From the NCBI GenBank assembly GCA_030062745.1, contig CP099841.1, positions 7,933,001-7,997,000 on the forward strand: DNA of 64,000 nucleotides. The letters are read 5' to 3'. Below, one piece after another: positions 11,555 to 24,159 of this stretch. This DNA is from Capitulum mitella (taxonomy: Eukaryota; Arthropoda; Thecostraca; Pollicipedomorpha; Pollicipedidae). Positions within the stretch are counted from its first letter, which is position 1, and each line of letters begins with the position of its first letter. The position numbers and the translations under genes were made by a program. The notes under the pieces were generated by a model. It was not told where the DNA came from. It searched no databases and saw only the letters and a list, made by a program, of their open reading frames with translations.

Positions 11555-14550
11555 GTGAGCTGAGTGTGCTGTGTCGGCGGATGAATGGTGTAAGACAGGG
11601 TGAGTTACGCAAGCAGTACGCATTTGTGTCCTTGATCGATGTGTCAGTACCGCGGAAGAAACTGGTCAAGGGAAGTTTGGCTGCGGGACGGACTATTTCG
11701 GTACTGAAACCCCGAGATAGTGTCACGGCGTCTTTCGCTACTGTGTGGAGCCGCGCCACCTACAGCGTAGAAGGTGGTGTTTGTGCGTCAGTCAATGAAA
11801 TGCTGTCGTAGCATTGAGCGTTCAGTACCATTAGCTTCATTGTCAAATATCAGTGAACGGCACAGATGCTGTGTTTGTCCCGAGATGTTAAACCGTTGAC
11901 AGTGAATATGAACAAACGTAACTGGTCATTCGTCGAACAGACTAAGCTGGTGTCTTCTTCGAAGCGGTATGCAGGTCAAAAACCAGCCGAGTTCTGCGTT
12001 TCCAAGTGCTCCAAACTGTACGCCAATGCACTTCCATCTCTAAATGGAAGTTTGTCCCGGCGAGCGTGTCGCAGCGCGCCGGCGTCGTGCCAGCCAAACC
12101 TCGGGAGGCACGTCATCGGGGGACGCGAAAGGTCGCGCGCCACGACTCACCAGTTCCAGCAGATGGTGGCAAAGTTGTACTTACATCTGGCCGTCCCGGA
12201 TAGTTCGGAGTTCATCCCCCGACGGCGACCGCTCCAAGCCGCCCGGGGCTAAAAGTCTCACCAGCTATCCAGCGGACGCCGCTAGAAAACTTGCGGTCTT
12301 TGGCTGGCCTGGCTGTAGCACAATCAGCAGTTTTTCAGTAGCAAAAGTGAGAAGTGGACAACGAAGGCTAAGATTTTGAAAACGGACATTATCGTCTGGG
12401 AAAGGGAGAACTGTCCGACTGACGCTTTGCGAGCACGACGCATTCAGAGTCGGGACGAACACTGAGACTGTCGGGACTCACACGGCGTTCCGAGATTCAG
12501 CCACCCTCAGCAATAATGTCAGTTTGACTTATTGCGCACCTGACAGTTAACTTACGAGCACTCCAGTTTTTGACATCATATCCCTGCAGATGTCCAGCAT
12601 CGGAGGCGTTTTGGTTTTGGGTTTTCACTCTTGCAGGGCTTTTCGGTCGAAAATCACGAAAGGTACAGTCGGCGGATCCTGAGCCGAAATATTGCACTGT
12701 GAAGTTGTTTCTGAAAATCAGATGAAGTAATCCACCATACCGTTTGATCCCGAACCTGGTGAATAATTTGTGGTGAGATGGCGAAGGATGCTAATGCGAC
12801 AAGGTGTTTGAAATTCTGGAAAAACCTTGTACGATGTGTTTCCGACATCAGTATTCTGAGACTGACCCAAAATTTCAGTGGGCCATGGGGAAAGAGGCTA
12901 TGCTTTCCGCCTTCCCGAGATGTTCCACATTTTGGGGAAAACTATTTCACGTTTTTTTCAACACGTGCATAACATTTAGTTAATTAAGATATAGCATCAA
13001 AATCAACATCAAAATCCGCAAGAGGCGTCATGACATTTTCAATGAGTTTCTGGACTCATGGGATCTACTACTGCTTTGTGCATTACCCTCAATTTACCAG
13101 GAGGCAGGTCAAAAAACCTTCTAGGTCAGCAAAAGATAAAGAAGTTCGAAACTCCATTCTAAGATTTCGACCTAAGATTCCTTCCTTCAATTAAGAACTT
13201 AAATGATGACATCATGGGTAATTCTCATACATAAAAATGATTAAGGCTCAGCATGATAACATTAAAACGCTCTTTCTTCGGTGACGACCGTCACCACATC
13301 ATGATTTTTCCATGACCTCCCTTCTAGAAAGATAATGAAGGTCAGTAGCACTAGCACAGTAGCACAGTAGCCTTCAATCCGAATTGTCAAAGAATACTCA
13401 AAAGGGTTTTCAACTTAGCTATGCGGAGTTTCAGAGTGACCAAATAAGTCATTCTGTAGCAACTTGCGAAAAACCTCAAGGGGTTGCACCAGCTGTCCTC
13501 CCTGCATTCTCCGTGAGTTACTACTGAAGAGTGATTGAATATCGGACTTCGGAACGCCATTTCAGCCTCGTGAGTCTCTGTGCTCGCCCAGGCTCTGAAA
13601 ATGTACCAAAATGATAATGTGCCTTCTTCGAGATCTGAGCCCTGACCGTTCACCAATGGGCACGTCAGCGCTACTCTACAAAAGGATTTAATCGACCTGA
13701 TCATATATAAAAAATAGTTCAAAAGCCCTGATGTTTGTAAACACCTTTGCACGGGACATTTAAGTACTCTACGGATTTACCTGGAACCCACTTAGTGTTG
13801 ATGTTTCCAGTTATGAACAGGTTTATGTGCTGTCCGCTGCTAACAAGAAGACCGTTGCCAAAATGTCTATGTTGAAGTACCAGTACTTGAGGACCGATTT
13901 TCATCGTTTCTTCTCACTCTTGCCACAGATAAACTGGTGGAAACTTTGGCGCAAAAAATCCTACGATGATGCAAAAACATAGCCCCAGCAGAGCGCAGTT
14001 TTAATGCTAAAAATAATCGGCCTTTGCTCCTTAGATCCACGGCGAGATGACAATTACCGGACGGCGCGGCGGCCACTGTTTTTTTCTTTTTGTGGCTGCG
14101 AAAAGAATTTTTGAGGCGGCTATGACGCGGGCCAAAAGGGCCAGTTTTCCAACAAATGTCCAAGCCATTCGTCCTTGGCTACAGCACTTGCTGAAAACTC
14201 ATGTTGTATGGTGAAAAACGTGGTTGTGAACGGTGCATGGTAATCTTGTGGATATATGACGATTTTTCGCCGTGTTATCATGGAATGCACTTAGATGGAT
14301 GTCCGATGGATGACCAAAGATTTCTGCCTTGCTAAAATGTAGCTTCAAATGCTTAAACGAAATATTCTTAAGTAAATGTGGAAGCCAAAAAGCCTCTAAA
14401 AAATATGGAAATCTGCTCTTTTTTGCACATTGCCAGTCGAAGTGAAGATAATTAGTTACCCTCTTTAATTCGCATCCAGAGCGCGCCTGGCGCGCGCCCT
14501 CGCCGCGGCGGAACGAAGTCCGTCTGTCAGCCGCGCCTCTTCCGTCGCAG
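11555..14550. other. Intron of the coiled-coil gene
   Basis: The 3.0-kb interval between two phase-0 splice sites. It is largely unique and AT-leaning, with a short GC-rich patch at 12050-12250 and an 8-bp hairpin near 12030-12051. No other gene is supported inside it. Confidence 0.55.
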
Positions 14551-14697
14551 GTGACCGAGGTTAGGAAGGACGTCCACCTGATCCACCACGAGATCGACCA
14601 GCTGCAGACGGCCAAGGACGAGATGGTGGACCTGCGCGACACGGTCGACCGTCTGGAGCAGCAACAGAGGCGGCGCAAGGCCCGGTCCATCGACCAG
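14551..14697 (+). CDS. Internal exon, coiled-coil region
   Basis: This exon follows a pyrimidine-rich CAG acceptor (14548-14550), ends at a GTGGGC donor, and is exactly 49 codons in phase 0. The protein reads VTEVRKDVHLIHHEIDQLQT, continues with KDEMVDLRDTVDRLEQQQRR and ends RKARSIDQ. Hydrophobic residues fall at heptad positions throughout, so it is a strong coiled-coil candidate that extends the one started in the previous exon; the basic RRRKAR cluster marks its end. Joined with 11401-11554 it gives exactly 100 residues. The next exon must begin in phase 0 and was not found, so the 3' part of the gene is unresolved. Confidence 0.7.
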
Positions 14698-14750
14698 GTG
14701 GGCTGACGCCCCGCAAAAGTTCGTTTCATTTATCAAGTGTCACGACAGTG

Positions 14751-15053
14751 CCCATGTAAGGAGGCCCGTGATGAGAAATCCGTGATGAAGAAATCGTACG
14801 TGAAGAAATGCATGTAAACTCCCCATGTAAAGAGCTCGTGTCGAGAGCTCGAGTAAAGAGCCCATGGGGAAACGATTTGTAAAGAGCTTTCGTAAGAACC
14901 CTTTGGCAAGAGATTGTGTCAAGAGACATGTAAAGAGACATTGAGAAGACCCTGTGTCAAAGGCCCGTGTAAAAAGCCCGTGTCAAGAACCCGTGTCAAG
15001 AGCCCGTTTATAGAGCCAATGCAATGATCCCAAGTAAATAGGCCCTTTACAGG
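14751..15053. repeat. 13-bp degenerate minisatellite
   Basis: Units of the type CCCGTGTAAAGAG follow each other every 12-13 bases, most regular at 14950-15050, where six successive units keep exactly 13. It lies just downstream of the coiled-coil exon. Minus-strand frames across it are translation artefacts. Confidence 0.75.
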
Positions 15054-15094
15054 AGTTTGTTAGCTTTTTTGTACATGAACTTACACAAACTTGG

Positions 15095-15127
15095 TTTATA
15101 TATATAAATATATATATATATACATAC

Positions 15128-15167
<40 letters not shown>

Positions 15168-15175
15168 TATATATG
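15095..15175. repeat. (AT)n microsatellite
   Basis: Alternating A and T run for about 80 bases with a few interruptions (ATACATACACA in the middle). Confidence 0.95.
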
Positions 15176-17400
15176 GTTTCTCTCAACCTGTGCGTTATGG
15201 GCGTAATGCATTTATTTATGGCTGATGATTGTATTGAAGAAAACTCCTTCCTTGCTAAAAACCAATTTGGATTTAAAAGAGAAGATGCAGATATGCAAAG
15301 GAGCTTCGCGAATGAGCGCTCGGCTGCTTTCACGTCATTCGACACGAAAGCTTCAAAGCTTTATCAAACTTTGCGATCGGAGGCGTAGCTAAATGTGGGC
15401 TCCGGCTTCCAGTTCTGGATGTGGCTCGGTCTCTGGGGTAACATTGAGATATCTGGGGAACATCACGCCATATCGGGGAGTAGGACTTGGGTAGCGGGTC
15501 ATACAAGGCTTGGCTAAGCAAGGAGGATGATCCCAGCACGCTTCTAAACGCATGCACCAAAGTTATTTTTCAAAATGTGCATTCTGCGCCCTGTTGCTGA
15601 CCATCTTCATGCTTTCGCCATTCGATACGCCATATGCGGTAAGCTGTACATGTATGCGAATGTGTTTGACCGTAAAATCACCAAAAGCAGCCACATTGCA
15701 GCTTCGAGGAAACAAAAACTAGGAAACCATCATTTTCCAGGCTGCAGTCATCGACGCTGGATCAGTGACATCAACAAACATAACCTTTCCAGACTACCTG
15801 GGTCTTAAAGTAGATCATGTTAGCTTGATATTAAGCAAACACAAATTATATAACGGCCGCAACTGCCAAGTGTGCTCTTGCCTCAGGGACGAGGTGGGCA
15901 CGCGACGTGAGGCACCGGGCTCAAACCAATCGCCAGTCGCCACCACACGTTATTGTAGCGGACGTTACCAACTTGCCATCTGACTAGTCACTATGCTGGT
16001 TTTGATAGGTATAAAATCATGCTGTTAAAGGGTGTTGGTTATCGATCAGCAAAAAGGGAAAACGTGGATTGTAGGGAGTGACGTGCTCCAACTTGATTTG
16101 TCGTACGAATGTTCAAGTTATTTTTATATTCTTAACATAGCTGGGTGGCACGGATATGGAAATGCGCCCTGTCTGTATACTAGCGTCAATGAACAGAAAA
16201 AGGCGTCTGAAGAGGACCCAAAGAAGGTCCTTGGAAAGTCTACGTAAAGGCCCAGTGGAAAGAACCGTATGTTTAGAAGAGCCCTGTCCATGACTGCGGT
16301 GAGGGCATCTCTGAATTAATCTGCCGCGTACGCCCAGGCCGAATAGTGGGGAGAAACCAGGCGAGTCGCGGTTGATTCATTAGGCTAATCGACGTTAGGC
16401 GGCAGCAAAAGGCATAGCCCGTTCGCCATTGTTGCTGGAGGTGCGTGGTAGATGGATAGTTCACTCACATGGCGCCACTAATGCAATGCGTGGGAAAATA
16501 TTCGCCTTCTGTAGCTCAGCTCACTGCTATGCTTAGAAAAAATGATAGCGTGTTCTGACTGACGCAATTTCATTGGAGGAGATGTCCACGGATATCCTAT
16601 GCACGCGTAAAATGCGGAATCCGACGTAACAGCAAACATTTTACGGCTGGTGCACGAATAAAGTAAAACGATGGCATGCATCGGATATGTCCCTATGGTT
16701 GATTTCGCATTCCTCGTGTGGTTTCATTGTGATCACTGTTGTTATCTCACTATATATCATTAATATGTGGTATGGTGTGGCTGAAATTGCCCGGCTATAA
16801 AGCTACAAAGCTGTTCCCGAGACATGGCCTTTTTCTTTAACAAAAATGAAAAGTCAGTGGATTTCCTTGGTTGGTGACACAGATATCACGCACGCAAAGT
16901 GGAACACGTCTGGCAATAGACAAGCGCAGGTGTGTGTTATGTGTGAATTATGCAACTATTTTGTCGCCGAAACTGTTAAGAAATCCAAAAATTGAAAAGG
17001 TGGACAATGGCAATTTTCTTTTAAAGGTCCTTGAAAGTGTACGTAAGAAATCATCTTCAGCGCGAACTTGTTTTCAGCATTTCTTCGAGTCGTCTTTATT
17101 TTACCGAGCCAGAATACATACGAAGGTTCAGGGCTCTAAATGTAATCGATACTTAGGGTTCGTAGGGGCGTGTGCGCACAGTATCATTGACTTCACGTAT
17201 TAAGCGTTGCGACAGCTGCGTTCCTTCTCGTATTCATGTGATTACGCGACTGGGGTCCTGGCTATCGGGTCCAGATATGATGGCCGCCCTCTTGGCGACT
17301 CTCGCCAGCCGTCATGGCCAGTGGCAGCACGCTCTTCTGCCGCCGAAAATCCAGGGGATTCAGCGTATTTCGTCTGTCTGGCCAGGGGCCCACTGGTCCA
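15176..17400. other. No gene seen
   Basis: Unique sequence of mixed composition. Open frames are short and unrecognised. If the coiled-coil gene continues, this is probably part of its intron. Confidence 0.4.
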
Positions 17401-17410
17401 GGGAGGGAGG

Positions 17411-17459
<49 letters not shown>

Positions 17460-17540
17460 AGAGAGGGGGAAAGGGAGGGGGTTGGGAGAGAGAAGTGAGG
17501 AAAAGAAAAGGAGGGGGGGGGGAAGGGATAGAAAGGCGAG
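17401..17540. repeat. (GA)n and purine tract
   Basis: GGGA repeats pass into about 17 GA units (17415-17452) and then into a G/A-only tract that includes a run of eight or more G. All the Glu/Arg or Ser/Leu frames on the two strands are artefacts of it. Confidence 0.95.
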
Positions 17541-18529
17541 TAAGGGAGTGGTGTCGCTCTGCTTCATCTCATGACCGATATAAACGTTCTGCCTTGCGTT
17601 GTCATGCGTCAGGTGTACCTGATGCATGGCATTTCCCCAGTTTTCTTTTCGAGCCGGATCCTGATCTTTGTCGGTCTTACCTAAACGATACTTATTCCGG
17701 ACAACGTAAACAACAAAGGCCCCAGCATTTGAAGCAGCGGCCTTTCGCGTCACTCCACTTTTGTCTCAGACGGTGACGCTGGTCCGCAAAGGTCTGCCAT
17801 CAGACCTGCCATCAGACCTAACCCAATGGCTCGTTAAAAGCAGATCACAAAGTCATAGCGTAAATGACTGGTTTCATTGCCAGACATTCGAGGGAGCATA
17901 AAAGGATGCTTATTTTGCAAGCTGGATGGTTTCAAGTACCGTGATGGCTGCCTACACTGCAAACATCTGTCATGTCTCGCAAAGAAAATTTTGAACTTAA
18001 ATATGAACAGAGCGTGAACTCCGACAAACGCTGCCCAATATCCAGGAGTTTGTGTAAAAAAGGAAAGAACGTTTTAAGTTCGTACGTAATGCAGAGCAGC
18101 GAGACGACACACCATATATGAACGTAAATTGTCCCACGGATCACGAAACACGACAGAATGCAGCCTTTCGACGGAGCTGTAAGCCATGGGTTCGGACTGG
18201 CGTCACCAAACCGACAGTCATTCCCAGCTCCTCATCTGCGGTCCTCTGTGTGTGGGTCACTCATATGTCCTCTTTATTATCACCTCCCCCAATCCTGAAG
18301 TCAGCAACCATACCCTCCATGTTCCATGACTGAGCCGACCTAGTTCGTCGAACTGAAGTTCGAGTGGGGCCGGGACAGCTCAGCGCCCAGGACAGGACGC
18401 TGGGCGGGCAGATGACTCACGAGGCGGCACGGTCAGACGTGTGCTGTCGCTGCCGACGTGGCGGTCTCGCGGTTACCGTCGTGTTCAAGGCCCGGCTGAT
18501 TCGCTACCACAGAGGTCGACTTCCCTTTG
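17541..18529. other. No gene seen
   Basis: Unique sequence. A short hairpin-forming CGCCCAG...CTGGGCG pair lies near 18388-18405. No supported exon. Confidence 0.35.
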
Positions 18530-18900
18530 ACCACTGTGGCAGTCGGCTACGCTACACTGTGGCACCCGACTGTGCCACCACTGCAAAAGCTGGCCGTCTG
18601 ATGACTGCGGCATATTGGGCTACGTTTATTGCAGCAGCTGACCCTCCTCCTGTTTGAGGCAACCACCTCTCCAGTCACTGCGGCAACTAGCTCGCCTGTC
18701 ACTGTGGCAGCCGCCAGCCCTCGAGCCTCTACCGCAGCAGATTCTGCCGCCGCTACGGCCGCTGGCCCTCCGCTCCTGCAGAAGCCACCACTGCGGCAGC
18801 TGGCCGCTCGGCCACGCCGCCCGTGCGGCCGCCTCGACAGATCGATGCGGTGCTCTCGACAGATGCGCTACCTGTGCGGCAGCTGGCCCTCCTTCCACGC
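18530..18900. repeat. Degenerate repeat with CACTGYGGCAGCTGGCC core
   Basis: At least eight imperfect copies of the core ACTGYGGCAGCTGGCC occur at irregular 25-40 base spacing; several contain the E-box CAGCTG. A plus-strand frame stays open and reads Ala/Thr/Ser/Pro-rich. It may be an old minisatellite or a low-complexity exon; I cannot decide. Confidence 0.5.
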
Positions 18901-18984
18901 CAGCGCGGCCGTGCTCTCGTGGCTGGCGCGCCGCGACAACCTCCGTTTAGAGGAGTCGCCGGCGAGCACTTCGGAGGCACGCCC

Positions 18985-18990
18985 GCTGAC

Positions 18991-19022
<32 letters not shown>

Positions 19023-19033
19023 GCCGCCGCGGC
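18985..19033. repeat. (CCG)n triplet run
   Basis: About 15 CCG units with one CCA interruption. One plus-strand frame reads poly-Pro from a TTTAG acceptor (18951-18954 region) to a GTGAGT donor at about 19039, so it could be a proline-rich exon. However, phase 0 from this acceptor hits a stop, so it does not continue the coiled-coil gene directly. Confidence 0.85.
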
Positions 19034-19039
19034 TGCAGC

Positions 19040-21220
19040 GTGAGTCGGCGCCTGACGTTTCCTCTGCCCTGCGGCGGCCGCAGCCTGGCAGACGGCGGCA
19101 GTCGCGCTGACCTTGCTGCTGGTCGCCGGGCCTCACGGGTCGTCTGAGCTGCCGGAGACGAACTCCCGATCCGTGCGGCGACGAGCGGCCTGCGTTGCTG
19201 CCGCTGGCTCGAGCCAAGCAGTGCTGTTTTCGGCGACCTCTAAGTTTTTTCTTGTAGGTCCAGTTTGTCCCATCGGTCTGCTGTACATATTTGGACGTCG
19301 CATTTTGGGAAAGAGGCGACATTTTTGGACACGTTCGAATGATTTTCTGGTCGCTGGTTGAGTCGTGCGATACTCCAGCCCTGTCTTTTCACGTTAGCGT
19401 GATAGCTTTGTTCCGAATGGCGTGACTGAAAAAGGAAAGAGCTTCGTAGAAGCGATATGGTTCGCTAGCTTCAATTTTTAAACAAAATCTGGATTTTAAA
19501 AGGCGGGCTGGTGACGTGGACGTCAGCAGCATTCCATAGATAGTTTTGAACGTTTCGAGTCGCTATCGAAACGGGAATCCGCCTGCCGCGTACATAGGCG
19601 GATGGCAAACTTCGGTCAGTTTTGTACTGCTATTTTCTACAGGCATTAACAGTTTTCTGTAATTTTCTTTCCTGCTTATTTCTATATGCAAATACGCATT
19701 CATGGCGCATGCTTGAGGCCGCTGGGTTCATGTATATAGTAGCATATGGTAGCCTGCTCGTGCATTTTGTATCATTGCCTGGCACTGGCGATCCTTTTCT
19801 TTTTTTCTGTTTCTGTCGGAGTCAGTCTCCGGTTTTCCATCGTTTCACCCGGTCTGGCGATGGATTTTAGTCCGGTGATACGATGATGCCTGTCATGGGT
19901 GTAAGCTTACTTTGTGCATCGCTAGCACCTGGAGCATCATGCGGTCGTGAGCCGGCCTGGCAGCGATGCTTCCATTCGCTGGGCTTTGCGACGCCAAGCT
20001 CGCGCGGCAGCTGCGTCGTCGGCGGCGGCGGCATCGGTGGCGGCAGCGGCAGCGGTCTGGCAGGGCAGACTCTGCCGCAGAGACGAGGACGGCACGGAGA
20101 CGTCCCCTCCTTTTGAGAAGCCTGGCATTGCTCTTACCGTGAGGAACAATGTCCCGACAGCTCTTTAGGAACTTGCTTGACCCATATCCCGACAACAGCT
20201 CTCAACTCAGGGGCTGTATTTCACAAGAAACCTACGGTATTTGACCTGAAACTGAGTCGCTGAGACCGCAGGAGTGGTCGTGTCATCGCCCTGGCGCGAC
20301 AGAATGACCTCTCAGCATCATGTGGTCAGTGTATTAGTTGTCTCTCATCTCTCAGCAATGCCATCTATCTCTCACCAACATCAGCCGCCTGGGACAAAAT
20401 AACTCCTTAGTTTGGTTTATTTGGACAGATAGTTCGTTGTCCAGAACCACGGGTGTAGCCACGCCCTTGAAACTGGGGGACAGAATACGGGGGACAATCT
20501 GACCCGAAATCTCATTTTTCAGCGGGAAATTGCGCAAAACGTTTATTTTCCTACCAAAATTGGGGAGACAAAGGCCCAGGTTGACAAAATTGGAGGAGAC
20601 ATGCCCCCCTAGCCCCCCCCCCCCACCTCTTGGCTGCACCAATGTATACAACATGGTTTATTTAATATGAGCCCTGTTCCCAAAGCTATCCATTTTTTTT
20701 CTGAAAGTTCGAATCATGACATTTTTAAAAAAGTTCAGTCAAGGCAAAGGGATGTCTCAAAACAATGTCTTAAAAAGCGACGTATTTTTCAAATTACCCG
20801 TGTAGAGCAGAGCTCCTGTGGCCGAGGCCGACTGTGATGGTTCCGTTCTCACTCCTCATTGGAAGGTATTAATCCGAATTGTCAAACGATGATAATTTTA
20901 TTTATTCACATGCAGTCCTCACCGTAAGTTTCAGATCGTGCCCTGGCTACCGTTGCACACGACGCTTCTGCTTCTAGCATGGCACGGGGATTCATTTCTT
21001 CGGTTTTTCATCATTTTGCAATGCGGTGCGATGCATGCTCTCACACTCTTTCCATTCCTGTGTATAGCTCCAAATGCAGAAGTGCATGTTTTGAATCTAG
21101 CCGAACTTTGACATTGCTAATTTCCGCCCATATCTTGCGGTGGTTGATGGTTTATGACGGCCATGCTGCTTAGCTCATGTAAAATCGTTTCGCTTGTATG
21201 CACGATGCGTTTTAATTTTG
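19040..21220. other. No gene seen
   Basis: Holds a GGC/GCA-rich triplet stretch at about 20005-20065 (poly-Ala or Gly-Ser frames) and a G- and C-rich remnant at 20460-20640 that ends in a run of C before TTGGCTGCACCAATG. The remnant looks like a decayed transposon end but has no identifiable partner. Confidence 0.35.
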
Positions 21221-21780
21221 TTAACTGAGAAAATTTGGATGCTGTTTGGCACGTAAGAAGTTGTTTTTTAGTGGTGTTTGAACCCTCCGACCGGTCTCTA
21301 GAAGCCTCCTTCGAACAGTGGTCGAACTCACACTAACTCCAGATCCGGCTAGATCTTTTTGCAGATCATCACTAGTCTTTCGTGGTGCAAGTTTGCTTTG
21401 ACGTATCAAACGCAGATCATCTCTCGGCGTCGTTTTTCGTTTTCTTCCACAATTCCCTTTTCGTTTTGGTGACAGAGATCCAGTAGTAACTCCTTGTTTT
21501 ATAATCCGTGAGACTGAACGCTGACTGACACCAACTATCTTAGCGATCTCTCTCTGTGACTTCTCAGAATGTTCGAATAAAGTAAAAATTTTCGTCTTCC
21601 TAGGCGTGATGTCCATTGTGTTAGAGCTGTTGTGTGTGTGCGATGAACGCTCAGTGAATCAATGCCACTGACGCAATGATGTGTATTGCATCAGCCAACC
21701 AAAGTTCGCGCATGGGCAGTACACACTGGTTCCAAACTCACTTTGAAAAAGCTCTTACAAAAGCCTACGAACAAACATTG
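21221..21780 (-). mobile_element. Tc1-like transposon, 5' fragment with DNA-binding domain
   Basis: The minus-strand frame 21616-21221 starts MDITPRKTKIFTLFEHSEKS and contains the paired-type helix-turn-helix of Tc1/mariner transposases: QREIAKIVGVSQRSVSRII, then a GRKRKTTPRDD linker, then a second helical unit with VSSTTVRRRLLETG. It covers only about 130 residues, where a full transposase has roughly 340; the DDE catalytic domain is absent and the sequence runs into unrelated DNA. About 160 bases upstream of the ATG may still be element sequence, ending near 21780 where CAATG-type sequence meets AT-rich DNA. No second terminal repeat was found. A dead fragment that cannot encode a working enzyme. 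Confidence 0.85.
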
Positions 21781-22062
21781 TTAAAAAACATGACTATGAT
21801 AGTGGAAATCATTGTGTGATTGTATAACAAAACAGTATCTTCGAAAAACATGGAAAAACTGTACTGAGTCAATTAATATGCACAAGGGTGTATTATCACA
21901 AATATGTAACACGACAAAGTAATGCATTAGCCAGGCCAACTTAACTCAGGTAAGAACGAAATTTGCTAAAAGCTCCATGCATGCGCCCGTTCTACACTAA
22001 GCGACTGTGTATTCTGCCTTGCTCACAAAGTTTTAGGAGCAAACACAGACCACGATCTCCGA

Positions 22063-22385
22063 TAACCTTGTTTACGTTCGGTCACCAAAGGCCGGAGCAG
22101 AATGGTGGCCTATTGCGACAGACTTATGTCTGATGTCACATGACCGTCTTGTGGAAGACTGCAGTGTCGGCACTTTTTGGAACTTCGGGGCCTGAAGATT
22201 ACGTGTTACATAACGTAACGTATTACGTACTAACCTTGTTTACGTTCGGTCACCGAAATCCGGAACAGATTGGTGGCCTGTGGCGACAGAGTCTGATGTC
22301 ACATAATCGGCTTGTGGAAGGATGCAGTGTCGGTGCCGTCGGGGACCCCAGGGACTGCAGATTGCGTATTACGTAACAGCAATAG
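22063..22385. repeat. 168-bp tandem duplication
   Basis: TAACCTTGTTTACGTTCGGT occurs at 22063 and again at 22231. The two units align along their length, sharing GGTGGCC, GTCTGATGTCACAT, CTTGTGGAAG, TGCAGTGTCGG and a closing ATTACGT/GTTACATAACGT motif, with about 20% divergence. Confidence 0.85.
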
Positions 22386-24159
22386 CCAATAGTTACGCCA
22401 GGAGTTAATGCGCCATTGACTGGGGGCCAAATAATTCAACAAAAAAGAAATCCCTTTATGATAGCAATAACCAAATAATAACGCCCTGGGAATTTTGTGA
22501 TGCATGAAAAAGAAACGTTCAAAACTTCCAGTCACTATTTCTTACTTAAAATATGCACGCTAGTGTAAAAATTCTTACCTGATCAATACCATGCTAGCTC
22601 AGGTTAAAATGACATGTTTAAGGCGACTGTGTCAACGAGCGTTCCAGACTTAACCGAATTTATTTGTTCTTTGCATATACAAGTCAACTGCAGGAAGCTG
22701 GTGTGTTGCGATACATCATATTATGTCATGAGGAGTAAGTATACAACGCCTTGGATCTCATAATACGTTACCAGGGGTCAGTTAATTAGTTTCGGCTTTG
22801 TGGATATATAACAGTGTCTTCAGTTAAACTTGGCCTGCGATATTATTCTTGACGAAGTACATATTATGGAATATATGAAACAGGGCTGTCGATTAACGAT
22901 ATATTTGGTCAGATCGGTTCAGTAGTTCCTGGGATGATTCACTCTAAGATAATGAGCTCATTTTACGTTGTGTGTGTGTGACCTGAACCTTGAACAGACA
23001 TTGGCATTGACGATGTGCATGATACGTTTTAAGCATCTCATCTCTTTTTGATCTCATTTCATTTGATTCTTGATTTGATTGAGTGAAATGTGATGACGTT
23101 TCTCCCCTCCGGCGACCATTAAAACATACAACAGCTTTTGACTTGCTCTTGCCTGTGACCTCACTATTGTTTGAAAATTTAACTCATACTTGGAGGTCGC
23201 ACGATACAGGGCTTTTGATTGGAGTTTCAGTCATTTAAGTCCTCCCAGTAGTTCGAGGTTTCGTGGGGTGCACTTTTTGGCTCTCAGTGATGTTACGTCG
23301 GATATCAAAGTCGATGACAGATGAAGAGACTGAAACTCAACCTGGAAAGGCGCTGAACGGGCAGGGTATATGCCCGCCATTGATGTACGTACGACCAATG
23401 ATGTTGAAGCGCACATGGGTTAAGTTTTTTTCACACCTTTGAGATCCCCGAAGATGTTCAAACTCTTTATTTATATAGACTGTCCACAAACGGCATGTAT
23501 ACTGGTGCCCGATGTCCAGCGTAAATTGGGAGAGACAGCTTTGAATGAAATGAAACGAGTTTATGACTGAAATAAGAAAGCGAATAAAATAGATGAGAGT
23601 GATGTAAGGTACAATTTTTTGAACCTGGAAGATAATGTAATAAATGTCGTGAAAAACTGTGACAGTAGCCATTCTCAGTGGTGCAGCCATCGGCGCAGTT
23701 ATTGTCTTTTTATGCGTCGTACTGATTTTAGATACTGATAGGAAAGAATGGGAAATGCCATTAATTTACGTTACCTGGGTCGAGCGATAACGTTTTGAGG
23801 TTCTACCCGGTATTTCCATGACTTAGTTCATCTGGCCTTGTTGAATGGCTCATTTGATAAACGTTGGTTCCACTGTTTTTCTGTGCTGGTGCTCCTATTT
23901 TTACATGTAAACGATTTCCTGGCGTCATGGTATGGTGCCGAGGAAAACTAAAAGCAAACCAACACGTTACACGATTGGTTTGGGGGCGGCACTGAAGCTC
24001 TGTATCGTACGCAGACCTGTGCACCCGCTGACTACTGACACTGCTCTCACTCATAAGTAAAAGACACTTGCAAGTCACATTACCATTGACGCAACGGCGA
24101 CCCTTGCACAGTAAAAGAAGTCCGCATTACAACGGCGCACGATGAGCTATGAAAACTTT
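22386..24159. other. No gene seen
   Basis: AT-leaning unique sequence; no recognised protein or structured repeat. Confidence 0.4.

Noticed and set aside
17172-17776. Overlapping frames of 110-190 codons on both strands
   Set aside because: All are kept open by the (GA)n and purine tract; no domain or splice support.
18955-19038. Next exon of the coiled-coil gene
   Set aside because: The gene needs phase 0 entry, and phase 0 from this acceptor reaches a stop within 13 codons.
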